A stretch of 29,636 bases of DNA from an uncultured Oscillospiraceae bacterium (GCA_934486875.1 CAKSPU010000029.1:1-29636), one strand, 5' to 3'. Positions 1 through 7,713 are shown, counted from the stretch's first letter. The notes: a model not told the origin generated them from the sequence alone. Numbers and translations are program-made.

Positions 1-96
1 CCCTTGGAGGGCGCAAAGCCCGCCTGCGGTCGCTTTCCTAGACTGGGCTTATTTTATCTGTCGGCTTTGTCTATAGAACGATTAAAGATTAGTATC
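1..96 (-). repeat. Dispersed intergenic repeat, cut by the window edge
   Basis: Read on the minus strand, this stretch begins ATACTAAT, then 11 bases, then CTATAGACAAA. The same two blocks with the same 11-base gap occur at 15303-15332, and a related arm starts the palindromic element at 18288. An AAATAAGC block follows in both of the first two copies. I see no open reading frame here, and the stretch is followed by a terminator. It is probably one copy of a genome-wide intergenic repeat family. Confidence 0.45.
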
Positions 97-140
97 AAAC
101 TTCCCTCAAAGCCTTGTTTTGGTTTTGGGGGAAGTTTTTT
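97..140 (+). terminator. Rho-independent terminator of the gene upstream of the window
   Basis: A long stem is formed by AAACTTCCC..CAAAGCC and GG.TTTTGGGGGAAGTT, followed by a run of six T. It precedes the guaA promoter, so it ends whatever transcription enters from the left and isolates guaA. Confidence 0.75.
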
Positions 141-228
141 GTCATTTAATAATAAGAATCAAATGAACATTTAGCAGTAATAGATAAATCTATCCATTAA
201 AAATTTACTTTTTCTATAAAAATGCCGC

Positions 229-257
229 TTGCAGAAAAGCTCGGATTATGAGATAAT
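229..257 (+). promoter_or_regulatory. guaA promoter
   Basis: TTGCAG (229-234) is followed by a 17-base spacer and GATAAT (252-257). The leader before the guaA start is only about 40 bases. That is too short for a purine riboswitch aptamer, so no riboswitch control is visible. Confidence 0.55.
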
Positions 258-302
258 ATAAATAAGTATTATTATACACAAGAAAGAAATGAGGTATTGC
301 CA

Positions 303-1844
303 ATGTCCCACCAGACAGTTATCGTTCTCGACTTCGGCGGTCAGTATAACCAGCTTATCGCAAGACGTGTGCGTGAATGCGGCGTTTATTGTGAGGTCAA
401 GTCCTACAAGACCCCTATTGAGGAGTTAAAGGCTGCAAAGCCTGCGGGAATAATCTTCACAGGCGGACCAAACAGTGTTTATCTTGAAACTTCCCCCCGC
501 ATCGGCAAGGAAATTTTTGACCTTGGCGTGCCTGTTCTCGGCATCTGCTACGGCTGCCAGCTTATGGCGTATCTTCTCGGCGGCGAGGTTTCCACCTGCA
601 TCAATTCGGAATATGGCAAGACCGAGACTATATATGACAAGTCAAGCCTTCTCTTCGGCAGCATTTCCGATATGCCCGAAAAGGCTGTTTCCTGGATGAG
701 CCACACGGACTATGTTTCCAAGGTGCCCGAGGGCTTTACAATTACCGCCCATACCGATAACTGCCCCGCAGCGGCTATGGAGAACAGGGAAAGGAAGCTT
801 TATGCCGTTCAGTTCCACCCCGAGGTCAATCACACCGAATACGGCATCAAAATGATAGACAGCTTCCTCAAAAATGTCTGCGGCTGCACAGGCGACTGGA
901 CAATGAGCAATTACGCCAAAACTGCCATCAACGATATCCGTGCAAAGGTAGGTGACGGAAAGGTGCTGCTCGCTCTTTCGGGCGGTGTCGACAGCTCCGT
1001 TGCCGCAGCTCTTCTCGCAAAGGCTGTTGGCAGCCAGCTCACCTGTATCTTCGTTGACCACGGCTTTATGAGAAAGAACGAGGGTGACGAGGTAGAGGCT
1101 GCTTTTGCAGACTGGGGCATCAACTTTATCAGAGTAAATGCCAAGGAGCAGTTTATGTCCAAGCTCAGAGGTGTTTCCGACCCCGAGACCAAGAGAAAGA
1201 CTATCGGCGAAGAGTTTATTCGTGTATTCGAGCGTGAGGCTAAGAAGATAGGTGCTGTTGATTATCTCGTTCAGGGTACTATCTATCCCGACGTTATCGA
1301 AAGCGGCGCAGGCGATGCCGCAGTTATCAAGTCCCACCACAATGTAGGCGGTCTTCCCGATTATGTTGATTTTAAGGAAATTATCGAGCCCCTGAGACTG
1401 CTTTTTAAAGACGAGGTAAGAGCGCTGGGACGTGAGCTTGGTCTTTCCAATGTTCTCGTTGACCGTCAGCCCTTCCCAGGTCCCGGTCTTGCTATCAGGA
1501 TCATCGGTGAGATAACCGATGACAAGCTTGAAATACTTCGTGACGCTGATTTCATCTTCCGTGAGGAAATTGCCAAGGCAGGTCTTGACAAGTCTATCAA
1601 CCAGTATTTTGCCGTGCTCACCAACAACCGCTCTGTAGGCGTTATGGGAGACGGAAGAACTTATGATTACACTCTCGCTCTGAGAGCCGTTGAGACCTCC
1701 GACTTTATGACCGCAGAGTTCTCACGCATTCCCTATGATGTCCTTGCCACCGCTTCAAACAGGATCGTTAACGAAGTCAAGAGCATCAACAGAGTTGTGT
1801 ATGACATCACCACCAAGCCCCCCGCTACTATTGAGTGGGAATAA
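303..1844 (+). CDS. guaA: GMP synthase (glutamine-hydrolysing)
   Basis: Converts XMP, ATP and glutamine to GMP in the last step of guanine nucleotide synthesis in the cytoplasm. The 513 residues match the family length. The N-terminal class I glutamine amidotransferase shows the nucleophile Cys82 in GICYGCQ and the His172/Glu174 pair in QFHPEV. The ATP pyrophosphatase P-loop SGGVDSS lies at about 226-232, [10 protein letters not shown] follows, and the protein ends KPPATIEWE. The ATG at 303 is preferred over the in-frame TTG at 297 because GAGGT at 291-295 sits 7 bases before it. The last four codons, stop included, lie inside the 13-bp repeat shared with the far end of the mobile element, so insertion left the protein intact. 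The 3' end of guaA is a known target of tyrosine-recombinase islands. Its original terminator now seems to lie 12.8 kb away, at 14681. Confidence 0.98.
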   Translation: MSHQTVIVLDFGGQYNQLIARRVRECGVYCEVKSYKTPIEELKAAKPAGIIFTGGPNSVYLETSPRIGKEIFDLGVPVLGICYGCQLMAYLLGGEVSTCINSEYGKTETIYDKSSLLFGSISDMPEKAVSWMSHTDYVSKVPEGFTITAHTDNCPAAAMENRERKLYAVQFHPEVNHTEYGIKMIDSFLKNVCGCTGDWTMSNYAKTAINDIRAKVGDGKVLLALSGGVDSSVAAALLAKAVGSQLTCIFVDHGFMRKNEGDEVEAAFADWGINFIRVNAKEQFMSKLRGVSDPETKRKTIGEEFIRVFEREAKKIGAVDYLVQGTIYPDVIESGAGDAAVIKSHHNVGGLPDYVDFKEIIEPLRLLFKDEVRALGRELGLSNVLVDRQPFPGPGLAIRIIGEITDDKLEILRDADFIFREEIAKAGLDKSINQYFAVLTNNRSVGVMGDGRTYDYTLALRAVETSDFMTAEFSRIPYDVLATASNRIVNEVKSINRVVYDITTKPPATIEWE

Positions 1845-1845
1845 T
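1833..1845 (+). repeat. attL core, direct repeat copy 1
   Basis: GAGTGGGAATAAT is identical to 14654-14666. It covers the last codons and stop of guaA. Crossover anywhere within it leaves the GuaA C-terminus Glu-Trp-Glu-stop unchanged. Confidence 0.85.
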
Positions 1846-1858
1846 AAACAAGACCTCA

Positions 1859-1884
1859 GAAACGGCGTAAATACGCCATTTCCG
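1859..1884 (+). terminator. Hairpin just inside the left end, possible replacement terminator
   Basis: GAAACGGCGTA and TACGCCATTTC form an 11-bp stem with one mismatch and a very short loop. There is no proper T tract, so termination would be weak. It lies between the convergent guaA and XRE genes and could partly replace the guaA terminator displaced to 14681, or be part of the recombination site. Confidence 0.35.
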
Positions 1885-1901
1885 AAGCCTTAAAATCTCA
1901 G

Positions 1902-1920
1902 TGATAACAATTTGATAACA
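1902..1920 (+). repeat. Two TGATAACA direct repeats, candidate integrase or excisionase arm sites
   Basis: TGATAACA occurs at 1902-1909 and 1913-1920, 11 bases apart or one helical turn, about 60 bases inside attL. TTATCA (14524-14529) and TGATAAC (14545-14551) lie about 105-130 bases inside attR. Paired short repeats at both ends are typical of arm-type sites of tyrosine recombinases. The assignment is inference. Confidence 0.35.
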
Positions 1921-1956
1921 GGAAGTAAAACTGAAATGTTCTGCATTTCAGGCGGT

Positions 1957-2448
1957 TTACAGGTCACGCCACTCTTTCGAGGGTTCATGTTTACCGCAGT
2001 CATCGGTCGTTTTCGGCCAGTTAAGCTTCCATTCTGTATATTCGGCCTTGCTGATCTTACCGTCAGCAAGGTCTTTTTTTCGTCTCTGCCACTCCGCAAA
2101 GAAGTCGTTCAGAAGAATAGAGCCGAAAATAATGCCCTTACGTTTGTTTCCGTCCTCATCTGTACAGTCCTCAATGCTGATCGGGTAATGTTCATCCAGT
2201 TCAAAGAGCATCATCATAACGCCCTCCGCTCCGAGAATTTCATCATCAGCAAGGAAACGAGGGTTTATATCAAGCACCTCGGCAAGCCGTTCCACAAGTG
2301 CTTGTTTTGGTGTACGAGTGCCTGATTCGTACTGTGCGATGCGGACATCGGCGGATTTCTCATCAAATCCGACAGCCATACCGAGCTGCTTCTGTGTCAT
2401 TCCACGGAAATCACGGATACGGTGTATTTTATCTCCCATTATACTCAT
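1957..2448 (-). CDS. XRE-family (Cro/C1-type) transcriptional regulator, probable element repressor
   Basis: A 163-residue protein with a helix-turn-helix at about residues 5-60 (IHRIRDFRGMTQKQLGMAVGF, then RIAQYESGTRTPKQALVERLAEVL). The C-terminal 100 residues are acidic and unrecognised. The ATG at 2448 has AAGGAG eight or nine bases upstream. It is transcribed away from the excisionase/integrase operon from a near-consensus promoter, and TGTTTAG-like motifs lie over both divergent promoters. I infer that it represses itself and the excision operon, as in other integrative elements with a divergent repressor. It converges with guaA across the left end. The ligand or inactivation signal is unknown, and there is no recognisable protease domain. 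Confidence 0.85.
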   Translation of the reverse strand: MSIMGDKIHRIRDFRGMTQKQLGMAVGFDEKSADVRIAQYESGTRTPKQALVERLAEVLDINPRFLADDEILGAEGVMMMLFELDEHYPISIEDCTDEDGNKRKGIIFGSILLNDFFAEWQRRKKDLADGKISKAEYTEWKLNWPKTTDDCGKHEPSKEWRDL

Positions 2449-2488
2449 GGTGGTTTACTCCTTATAATATCGTTCTGTTAGTAGAATC

Positions 2489-2517
2489 ATTATAACATAT
2501 ATGTTTAAGTCAGTCAA
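2489..2517 (-). promoter_or_regulatory. Promoter of the XRE repressor gene
   Basis: On the minus strand TTGACT (2512-2517), a 17-base spacer and TATAAT (2489-2494). The motif TGTTTAA at 2502-2508 sits within the spacer, fitting autorepression. Confidence 0.7.
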
Positions 2518-2610
2518 GAGATGCTAAACAAAAAAATTTAGAAAATACGCAAAAGCGTCTTGGCAAAAGCAAATTTGTTTAGTATAATGAAATTAAGCAA
2601 AAATGTTTAG
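2502..2610. promoter_or_regulatory. Cluster of TGTTTAG/CTAAACA operator-like motifs
   Basis: TGTTTAA at 2502, CTAAACA at 2524-2530, ATTTAG at 2536-2541, TTTGTTTAG at 2574-2582 and TGTTTAG at 2604-2610. They lie within the spacer of the leftward promoter, between the two promoters, against the -10 box of the rightward promoter, and downstream of it. A palindrome of the same half-sites is found at 14618-14635. The XRE protein is the obvious candidate binder; this is inferred. Confidence 0.5.
2560..2588 (+). promoter_or_regulatory. Promoter of the excisionase-integrase-mobilization operon
   Basis: TTGGCA (2560-2565), a 17-base spacer and a perfect TATAAT (2583-2588). A TTTGTTTAG motif abuts the -10 box. 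Four tightly spaced genes follow (2648-5379). Confidence 0.7.
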
Positions 2611-2647
2611 AGCGGATTTTGCGAATACAGAACACAGAAAGGAACAA

Positions 2648-2857
2648 ATGTATATGTCAGAAAAATTTATTCGTGCAGAGGAAGTTGCTGAGGTTATGGA
2701 GATCTCTGTTGCCTATGCGTACAAAATCATTCGTAAACTCAATCAGGAACTTTCCGACAAAGGGTTTATCACAGTAACAGGCAGAGTGAACCGTGAGTAC
2801 TTTAACGAGCGAGTGTACTCGGTGAACCCTCCCAAAAAGAAAGCTGGTGAGGAATAA
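2648..2857 (+). CDS. Excisionase-like small helix-turn-helix protein
   Basis: 69 residues with a winged or MerR-like HTH (FIRAEEVAEVMEISVAYAYK) and a basic, Lys-rich tail. Small proteins of this type directly upstream of tyrosine integrases usually act as recombination directionality factors. The ATG at 2648 is chosen over the TTG/ATG openings upstream because GAAAGGA lies at 2637-2643; ATG 2654 is also possible. Its stop overlaps the integrase start (TAATG), implying translational coupling. The excisionase role rests on position and fold type, not on a recognised family signature. Confidence 0.72.
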   Translation: MYMSEKFIRAEEVAEVMEISVAYAYKIIRKLNQELSDKGFITVTGRVNREYFNERVYSVNPPKKKAGEE

Positions 2858-3954
2858 TGCCCGTATATAAGGATAAAAACGGCACTTGGTATGCTATGGT
2901 TCGTTATGAGGACTGGCAGGGGGAGCGAAAACAAAAGTGCAAGCGTGGCTTTGTTACCAAACGTGAGGCACAGAACTGGGAGCGAAGATTTCTGCTTCAG
3001 GCAAACAGTGACCTTGATATGCTGTTTAAGGACTTCTACAAGCTGTATGAACAGGATATGAGATCTCGCTTGAAACAGAATACATGGGAACATAAGGCAC
3101 ACGTCATTCAGTCGAAAATCCTCCCTTATTTCGGGGATAAACCGATGAAGGATATTCAGGCAAGAGATGTGCTTTCGTGGCAGAATGAACTGCTTCGTCA
3201 CCGTGACAAAAACGGAAAGCCCTATTCGGAAACGTATTTGAAGAATCTGCACAATCAGCTTTCCTGTATCTTTAACCATGCGGTTCGCTACTATGATCTT
3301 GGTGTAAACCCAGCTGCCAAAGCTGGAAGTATTGGCATAAAGAATGCCAAAGAGATGAACTTCTGGACAAAGGACGAATATATGCAGTTTTCTGAGGTCA
3401 TGATGGACAAACCCATTTCGTTTTATGCCTTTGAAATGCTGTATTGGTGCGGTATCCGTCTTGGCGAACTGTTGGCTCTCACACCAGAGGACTTTGATTT
3501 CCAGAATCGAAAGCTCCGCATTAACAAGTCCTATCAGCGTATCAAGGGGCAGGACGTTATTACAGAGCCGAAAACCAAGAAAAGCAACCGTACCATTGAA
3601 ATGCCTGATTTTCTTTGTGAGGAGATGCAGGACTATCTCCGTATGCTTTACGATCAGAAATCAGATGAGCGTATTTTCACAATATCCAAGAGTTATTTGC
3701 ATCACGAGATGGACAGAGGGGTAAAAGAAACGGGTTTGAAGCGTATCCGTATCCATGATCTGCGTCACAGCCATGTTTCGCTCCTGATCGAGCTTGGGTT
3801 CTCGGCGGTAGCTATCGCTGACCGTGTGGGGCATGAGAGTATTGAGATCACTTACCGCTATGCACATCTGTTTCCGTCGAAACAGGCGGAGATGGCGAAT
3901 AGACTCGGTGAGCTGAGAAAGGGAGGTGATGCAGATGTCAGCGAAAAACCTTGA
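2857..3954 (+). CDS. int: Tyrosine site-specific recombinase (integrase)
   Basis: 365 residues in the standard three-part layout. An arm-binding domain at about 1-48 starts VYKDKNGTWYAMVRYED. A SAM-like core-binding domain follows at about 52-160, then the catalytic domain at about 170-345. Catalytic residues visible: Arg201 in CGIRLGEL, His300-x-x-Arg303 in HDLRHSH, His326 in VGHESIE and the nucleophile Tyr335 in YRYAHLFP; a Lys near 239-241 is the likely fifth residue. It would catalyse recombination between attP and the 3' end of guaA and, with the small upstream protein, excision. The start overlaps the upstream stop by one base, and its own 3' end overlaps the next gene by 20 bases. Confidence 0.95.
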   Translation: MPVYKDKNGTWYAMVRYEDWQGERKQKCKRGFVTKREAQNWERRFLLQANSDLDMLFKDFYKLYEQDMRSRLKQNTWEHKAHVIQSKILPYFGDKPMKDIQARDVLSWQNELLRHRDKNGKPYSETYLKNLHNQLSCIFNHAVRYYDLGVNPAAKAGSIGIKNAKEMNFWTKDEYMQFSEVMMDKPISFYAFEMLYWCGIRLGELLALTPEDFDFQNRKLRINKSYQRIKGQDVITEPKTKKSNRTIEMPDFLCEEMQDYLRMLYDQKSDERIFTISKSYLHHEMDRGVKETGLKRIRIHDLRHSHVSLLIELGFSAVAIADRVGHESIEITYRYAHLFPSKQAEMANRLGELRKGGDADVSEKP

Positions 3955-4255
3955 CAGCAAAGGCAGATTTCGTTCCAGAACCATCGGATTTCGGGTATCT
4001 CCCGAAGAAGAAAAGCTGATAAATTCAGCAGTGGCACTTTCAGGACTGACCAAACAGGACTACATCGTAAAAAGGCTTCTCTGCCGTGATGTGGTAGTGC
4101 AGGGCAATCCGAGAGTATACAAAGCTCTGAAAAATCAGCTTGCGGAAGTGCTTTCAGAATTGCAGAGAATAGAAAATAGTTCTGTAAGTGATGAACTTCT
4201 TGAAACGATACGACTCATCAACACCACATTAAATGGAATGAAAGGAGAATCCTGA
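3935..4255 (+). CDS. MobC-like ribbon-helix-helix mobilization accessory protein
   Basis: About 106 residues. The N-terminal part reads like the ribbon-helix-helix segment of plasmid relaxosome proteins (TIGFRVSPEEEKLINSAVAL, then TKQDYIVKRLL). The C-terminal half is a predicted helix. Such proteins help the relaxase open DNA at oriT. The start is placed at ATG 3935 because GGGAGG at 3921-3926 is correctly spaced for it, rather than the GTG at 3926 that overlaps it. It overlaps the integrase by 20 bases, and its stop overlaps the next start (TGATG). The role is inferred from the fold and the neighbouring relaxase. Confidence 0.7.
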   Translation: MSAKNLDSKGRFRSRTIGFRVSPEEEKLINSAVALSGLTKQDYIVKRLLCRDVVVQGNPRVYKALKNQLAEVLSELQRIENSSVSDELLETIRLINTTLNGMKGES

Positions 4256-5379
4256 TGTCAGAAGAAAAAGAAATGACCGCTCCGAACGTATCTATTTGCG
4301 TAGATACGGAGCAGTCATCCATAAAACAAACTACTAATAGTATATCAAATCATGATGTAAATTTCAACCCCTTTGACGAATTTTTCAAGAAAATTGATCC
4401 GTCATACATGAAAACAGTCACGATGCAGGAACTGTATCAGGATATTTACAGCAAGAAACCGTCTGTTATTGAGGGCTTGCTCTATCAGGGTACTTATCTG
4501 TTTGTCGGTTCACCTAAGATCGGCAAAAGCTTCTTTATGGCACAGCTTGCCTATCATGTCAGCACAGGTACTCCGCTTTGGGACTATCCTGTGAAAAAGG
4601 GTACGGTTCTCTACCTTGCACTGGAAGATGATTACAGACGATTGCAGGAACGAATGTACCGAATGTTCGGAACAGACAGTACGGAAAACTTGTACTTTTC
4701 CGTATCGTCCAAACCGCTTGGAAATGGTCTGACCGATCAGCTGAGCGGTTTTATCCGAGAACACCCTGACACAACGCTTGTGATTATTGATACACTTCAA
4801 AAAATCCGTGAGGTGGACAGTGATTCTTACAGCTATGCCAAAGATTACGAGATCATCAATCAGCTGAAACAGTTCTCTGACAGTTGGGGAATATGTCTGC
4901 TGTTAGTTCATCATACGAGAAAGCAAAAGTCATCTGATAACTTCGACATGATCTCAGGAACAAATGGGTTACTTGGCTGTGCAGACGGAGCATTTATGCT
5001 TTACAAGGAAACCAGGACTTCCAATAAGGCAACACTTGAAATTTCAGGCCGTGATCAGCAAGATCAGAAAATCCATCTTATTCGTGATGAAGAAAAACTC
5101 TGCTGGAATTTTGAAAAAGCAGAAACAGAGCTTTGGAAAGAACCTCCCGAACTGTTGCTGGAATGTATCGCCAATCTTGTAACAGAAGAAAATCCGACTT
5201 GGCAGGGTACAGCGACTGAACTGATAGAAAAGCTTGGACTTGATATGAAGCCAAATGTGGTTTCGCTGAAACTCAATGTCAATGCAGGCAGATTGATGAA
5301 TGATTATAGCATTCGATACACGAATAAGCGTAACCACAGCGGACGCATGATTTTCTTTTCTTTGTTATCAAAAGAGTAA
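4255..5379 (+). CDS. RepA-like AAA ATPase (AAA_25 type), replicative helicase candidate
   Basis: 374 residues. Walker A GSPKIGKS at about 85-92, an acidic LALEDDY at about 121-127, Walker B TLVIIDT at about 174-180 and a LLVHHTRK sensor strand at about 225. This is the RecA-like core of the RepA/DnaB-type ATPases common in plasmids and mobilizable elements. The C-terminal 90 residues may be a small winged-helix module. The ATG overlaps the previous stop. Iteron-like CATCGTCAC repeats lie directly downstream, so the pair may allow the excised circle to replicate. That is inference: no primase or separate initiator gene is seen. Confidence 0.8.
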   Translation: MSEEKEMTAPNVSICVDTEQSSIKQTTNSISNHDVNFNPFDEFFKKIDPSYMKTVTMQELYQDIYSKKPSVIEGLLYQGTYLFVGSPKIGKSFFMAQLAYHVSTGTPLWDYPVKKGTVLYLALEDDYRRLQERMYRMFGTDSTENLYFSVSSKPLGNGLTDQLSGFIREHPDTTLVIIDTLQKIREVDSDSYSYAKDYEIINQLKQFSDSWGICLLLVHHTRKQKSSDNFDMISGTNGLLGCADGAFMLYKETRTSNKATLEISGRDQQDQKIHLIRDEEKLCWNFEKAETELWKEPPELLLECIANLVTEENPTWQGTATELIEKLGLDMKPNVVSLKLNVNAGRLMNDYSIRYTNKRNHSGRMIFFSLLSKE

Positions 5380-5403
5380 ACTTCAAGTGGTTGGCGTGTC
5401 AGT

Positions 5404-5470
5404 CCGTGACGGTCGTGACGATGTTTTGTGAGCGGTGTAATCATCGTCACCATCGTCACACATCGTCACG
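5404..5470 (+). repeat. CATCGTCAC iterons with inverted copies, candidate replication origin
   Basis: CATCGTCAC occurs three times at 5442-5450, 5451-5459 and 5461-5469. An exact inverted copy, GTGACGATG, lies at 5415-5423 and a related CCGTGACGG at 5404-5412. The arrangement suits iterons bound by a replication or relaxosome protein. It sits between the RepA-like ATPase and the relaxase, within the 300-base non-coding stretch. Confidence 0.55.
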
Positions 5471-5475
5471 GCGTT

Positions 5476-5598
5476 GGCGGTTTATCCGCCGTTCAAGCCT
5501 CGCAGAGCCCCGATAGCATTTTTGATAGTCCGTAAGGCTGTCGAAAGTGCTATAGGGTTACCGGCGGCATTCCGCAGGTAACTCGGCTCTCCGAGCCG
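5476..5598 (+). other. Hairpin-rich region upstream of the relaxase, candidate oriT
   Basis: Four inverted repeats follow one another. GGCGG/CCGCC at 5476-5490. An imperfect stem of about 20 bp with G-T pairs at 5508-5556 (CCCGATAGCA against TGCTATAGGG). GTTACC-GCGG/CCGC-GGTAAC at 5557-5582. CGGCTC/GAGCCG at 5584-5598. MobV relaxases nick at inverted repeats just upstream of their own gene, so oriT is probably here. The nick site cannot be named from sequence alone. Confidence 0.5.
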
Positions 5599-5692
5599 TT
5601 TGGTTTGCCAATCTCCGTATCGCTGCAAACCGTTTTGCCCATAGGGCATTCTCTCGTCAGAGGGTCAATTCAAAAGGAAGGGAGGTGTTCCC

Positions 5693-6893
5693 GTGTGTCA
5701 AAAGACAATCTCAATGTGTCAGGGCAAGGGCAGCTTGTCCCACAACAACCGTGCATTTGCTGCCAAAAATAGTTGACAGTTCCCGAACAGCGGACAACAT
5801 TACATTTGTGCATCAGAATTTGCGTGATGCTTATGATATTCTTTTCAGCGATGCAGTAGAAAGATACAATGCCCGTCAGAAACGAAATGACCGCCGTATC
5901 CCCGACTACTTTCAGCACCTGTTCAGCCGTGAACCGAGTGCAAGTGTTATCACTGGGACAAATAAGCAAAAGAGTTTCTATGAAGACTTAGTCCAGATCG
6001 GGACAAAAGATGATACAGGTGTCGGTACTCCCGATTCGGAGATTGCTGTTGCCTGTTTACGGGAGTACATGGAGGGCTTTTCAGAAAGAAATCCGAATTT
6101 CTATGTGTTCAATGCTGTGATGCACCTTGATGAAGCAACTCCCCATCTGCACATCGACTATATTCCAGTGGGGCATTTCAGCAATGGTTTAGATACCCGA
6201 AATGCTATGGCGAAAGCTCTCGAAGAAATGGGGTACGGCAAGGGTGCAAATGCGATCAACCGCTGGCGTTTAACAGAGTGGGAAGTCCTGCACCAGATTT
6301 GCAAGGCTCACGGTGTTGAAATTGCAGAGCCGAAGAAGTCCAGAGGGTACAGCTATACCACCGAGGAATACGGTGAGCATCAGGATAGAATCCGGCAGCT
6401 TGAAGAAGAAAAAACTCAGATCATTGCTGAAAAAGAAGAAATCAACGCAGCACTTGAAAAGGCAGCCAAAAAGCACGTCAAGCTGAAAGAAATCGACAGC
6501 GTTGTAACAGGCAAAACGGTTTTCGGTGGAAAAATCACAGTTTCCAAGGAAGATTGGGAAAATGTAACTGCACTTGCCAAAAAAGAAGTGATTTCACAAA
6601 AACAGACGAAAAAGCTTTGCAGAGAACGAGATGAAGCCATACAGGAGCGTAATGCGTTGAAAGCAAGGCTTGATGCGGTATCTTCGGAACTGGCTGATTA
6701 CAAAAAGAAAGAAGAAGATAGGCGTCATTTTTCCCGTGATAAATTAAAAGCGGAATCAAAGCGTATTAGCCGTGAGGAAGAACTTTCCCGTGAACTGAAA
6801 AAAGTCAAGGCTTTTATCTCTGCTTGTGGATTGAGTTCCGACTATCAGCAGTTCAGATACAACAGCACAATAAAAAGCAAGAATTTGGAATGA
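5693..6893 (+). pseudogene. mob: MobV-family relaxase (Mob/Pre) with an apparent one-base insertion
   Basis: The relaxase nicks oriT to start mobilization. The GTG at 5693 has GGGAGG 7 bases upstream and reads the family's conserved N-terminus, ISMCQGKGSLSHNNR, as far as AAKNS and a TGA at 5774-5776. The family motif continues in the next frame as VDSSRTADNITF. Removing one A near 5771 would give an unbroken AAKNVDSSRT. Downstream lie the metal-binding motif HLDEATPHLH (the MobV HxDExxPHxH signature) and a long charged coiled coil at the C-terminus (LEEEKTQIIAEKEEI onward). Starting at GTG 5685 instead yields an N-terminus unlike the family. If the shift is real, the full relaxase is not made unless ribosomes skip a base. 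A sequencing or assembly error is the alternative. Confidence 0.75.
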
Positions 6894-6906
6894 GGAGAAA
6901 GATTTT

Positions 6907-7311
6907 ATGATTATCAGAAGCAAAGACAAAGTTCAGGTGATCGGCAAAAACAAGTCGGTCTGGGTGTTGGATACCAATGCACTTACCGTTACACACAATA
7001 CAGTTGATACTGAGTCAACAGTAACAGCATTCCGTTCCGAGCAGATCAAGTATCACCTGCATTATTCGGCGGAATACCGTAAGAACAGACTGAGAAAACT
7101 TGTAAATAACGGCGAAATTCTGGGTTATCTGACTGAACTTGATAAGGCAGTGGAAAATGCTATGGAAAGACAGGTTGAAAAGTGGAAAGCTGACGATAAG
7201 GAATATCAGCAATCACTTGCTGTTGGTGATCTCTGCAAAGCTCAAGGTTTGCAGAATATGTTTAGGTTGTGTGCGAGAGAGGCGGTGTATGCGGATATGG
7301 TGTATGTGTGA
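6907..7311 (+). CDS. TnpV-like transposon-associated protein
   Basis: 134 residues. The C-terminal 80 residues follow the pattern of the TnpV proteins of Firmicute mobile elements: YRKNRLRKLVNNGEILGYL, an acidic-basic helix, then QNMFRLCAREAVYADMVYV. The N-terminal 45 residues (IIRSKDKVQVIGKNKSVWVL) are a small beta-rich segment I do not recognise. The molecular role of TnpV is unknown. AGGAGA precedes ATG 6907, which lies 13 bases after the relaxase stop, so it is co-transcribed with the relaxase. A terminator follows. Confidence 0.6.
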   Translation: MIIRSKDKVQVIGKNKSVWVLDTNALTVTHNTVDTESTVTAFRSEQIKYHLHYSAEYRKNRLRKLVNNGEILGYLTELDKAVENAMERQVEKWKADDKEYQQSLAVGDLCKAQGLQNMFRLCAREAVYADMVYV

Positions 7312-7326
7312 TATAGTATGACGAGA

Positions 7327-7361
7327 AAATTCCTGCTGAATACATATCAGTAGGAATTTTT
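7327..7361 (+). terminator. Rho-independent terminator closing the mobilization module
   Basis: AAATTCCTGCTGA pairs with TCAGTAGGAATTT through 13 positions, one of them a G-T pair, around a 7-base loop, and ends in TTTTT. It separates the mobilization genes from the defence cargo. Confidence 0.8.
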
Positions 7362-7372
7362 CAGTTAGGTAC

Positions 7373-7401
7373 TTGTTTTTTGGGGTAGTATGTGCTATAA
7401 T
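7373..7401 (+). promoter_or_regulatory. Promoter of the restriction-modification operon
   Basis: TTGTTT (7373-7378), a 17-base spacer and TATAAT (7396-7401). An imperfect inverted repeat follows in the leader (AGTTCAGCGAAT around 7409 and ATTCTTAACT around 7438), a possible operator for the small HTH protein. Confidence 0.65.
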
Positions 7402-7476
7402 ATATATAGTTCAGCGAATGCGGATTTTAATTCTGCGATTCTTAACTACAAATTCAGAAAACGGAGAGCACCCTAG

Positions 7477-7713
7477 ATGGCGATAAGTTATAAAAAACTA
7501 TGGAAGATGCTGATAGATAAAGACATGAAGAAAAAAGACCTTTGTATTGCAGCGGGAATCAGTCATGCTTCTATGGCAAAACTCGGTAAGAATGAGAATG
7601 TTACAACAAGTGTGCTTGTAAAGATATGCAATGCTCTGCAATGCGATATAGGAGATATTATGGAAATGGTGCCAGAAACGGCTGTCGAAAGGATGCAGAG
7701 TGATGAGCGTTAA
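7477..7713 (+). CDS. Small XRE-type HTH regulator of the restriction-modification operon
   Basis: 78 residues, almost entirely one Cro/C1-type helix-turn-helix (LWKMLIDKDMKKKDLCIAAG, then ASMAKLGKNENVTTSVLVKIC). GGAGAG lies 8 bases before the ATG. The 3' end overlaps the methyltransferase start by 11 bases. Such small regulators next to restriction systems often act like controller proteins that delay endonuclease expression until methylation is established. Its operator may be the imperfect dyad in its own leader. The controller role is inferred from context. Confidence 0.8.
   Translation: MAISYKKLWKMLIDKDMKKKDLCIAAGISHASMAKLGKNENVTTSVLVKICNALQCDIGDIMEMVPETAVERMQSDER

Noticed and set aside
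258..302. Purine riboswitch before guaA
   Set aside because: The leader is only about 40 bases, too short for the aptamer.
642..1340. Long minus-strand ORF inside guaA
   Set aside because: Shadow of guaA codon usage; no ribosome-binding site or family pattern.
1912..2325. Plus-strand ORF opposite the XRE gene
   Set aside because: Antisense shadow; the minus-strand frame has a clear HTH, ribosome-binding site and promoter.
5404..5470. CRISPR array
   Set aside because: The repeats are 9 bases long with no spacers and some are inverted; no cas genes are nearby.
5685..5771. GTG 5685 as the relaxase start
   Set aside because: It lies inside the ribosome-binding site and gives an N-terminus unlike MobV relaxases; the conserved motif is in the neighbouring frame.
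5763..5776. Programmed frameshift in the relaxase
   Set aside because: CCAAAAATAG does not offer good re-pairing for a +1 shift and there is no canonical slippery heptamer or stimulatory structure; mutation or sequence error is simpler.
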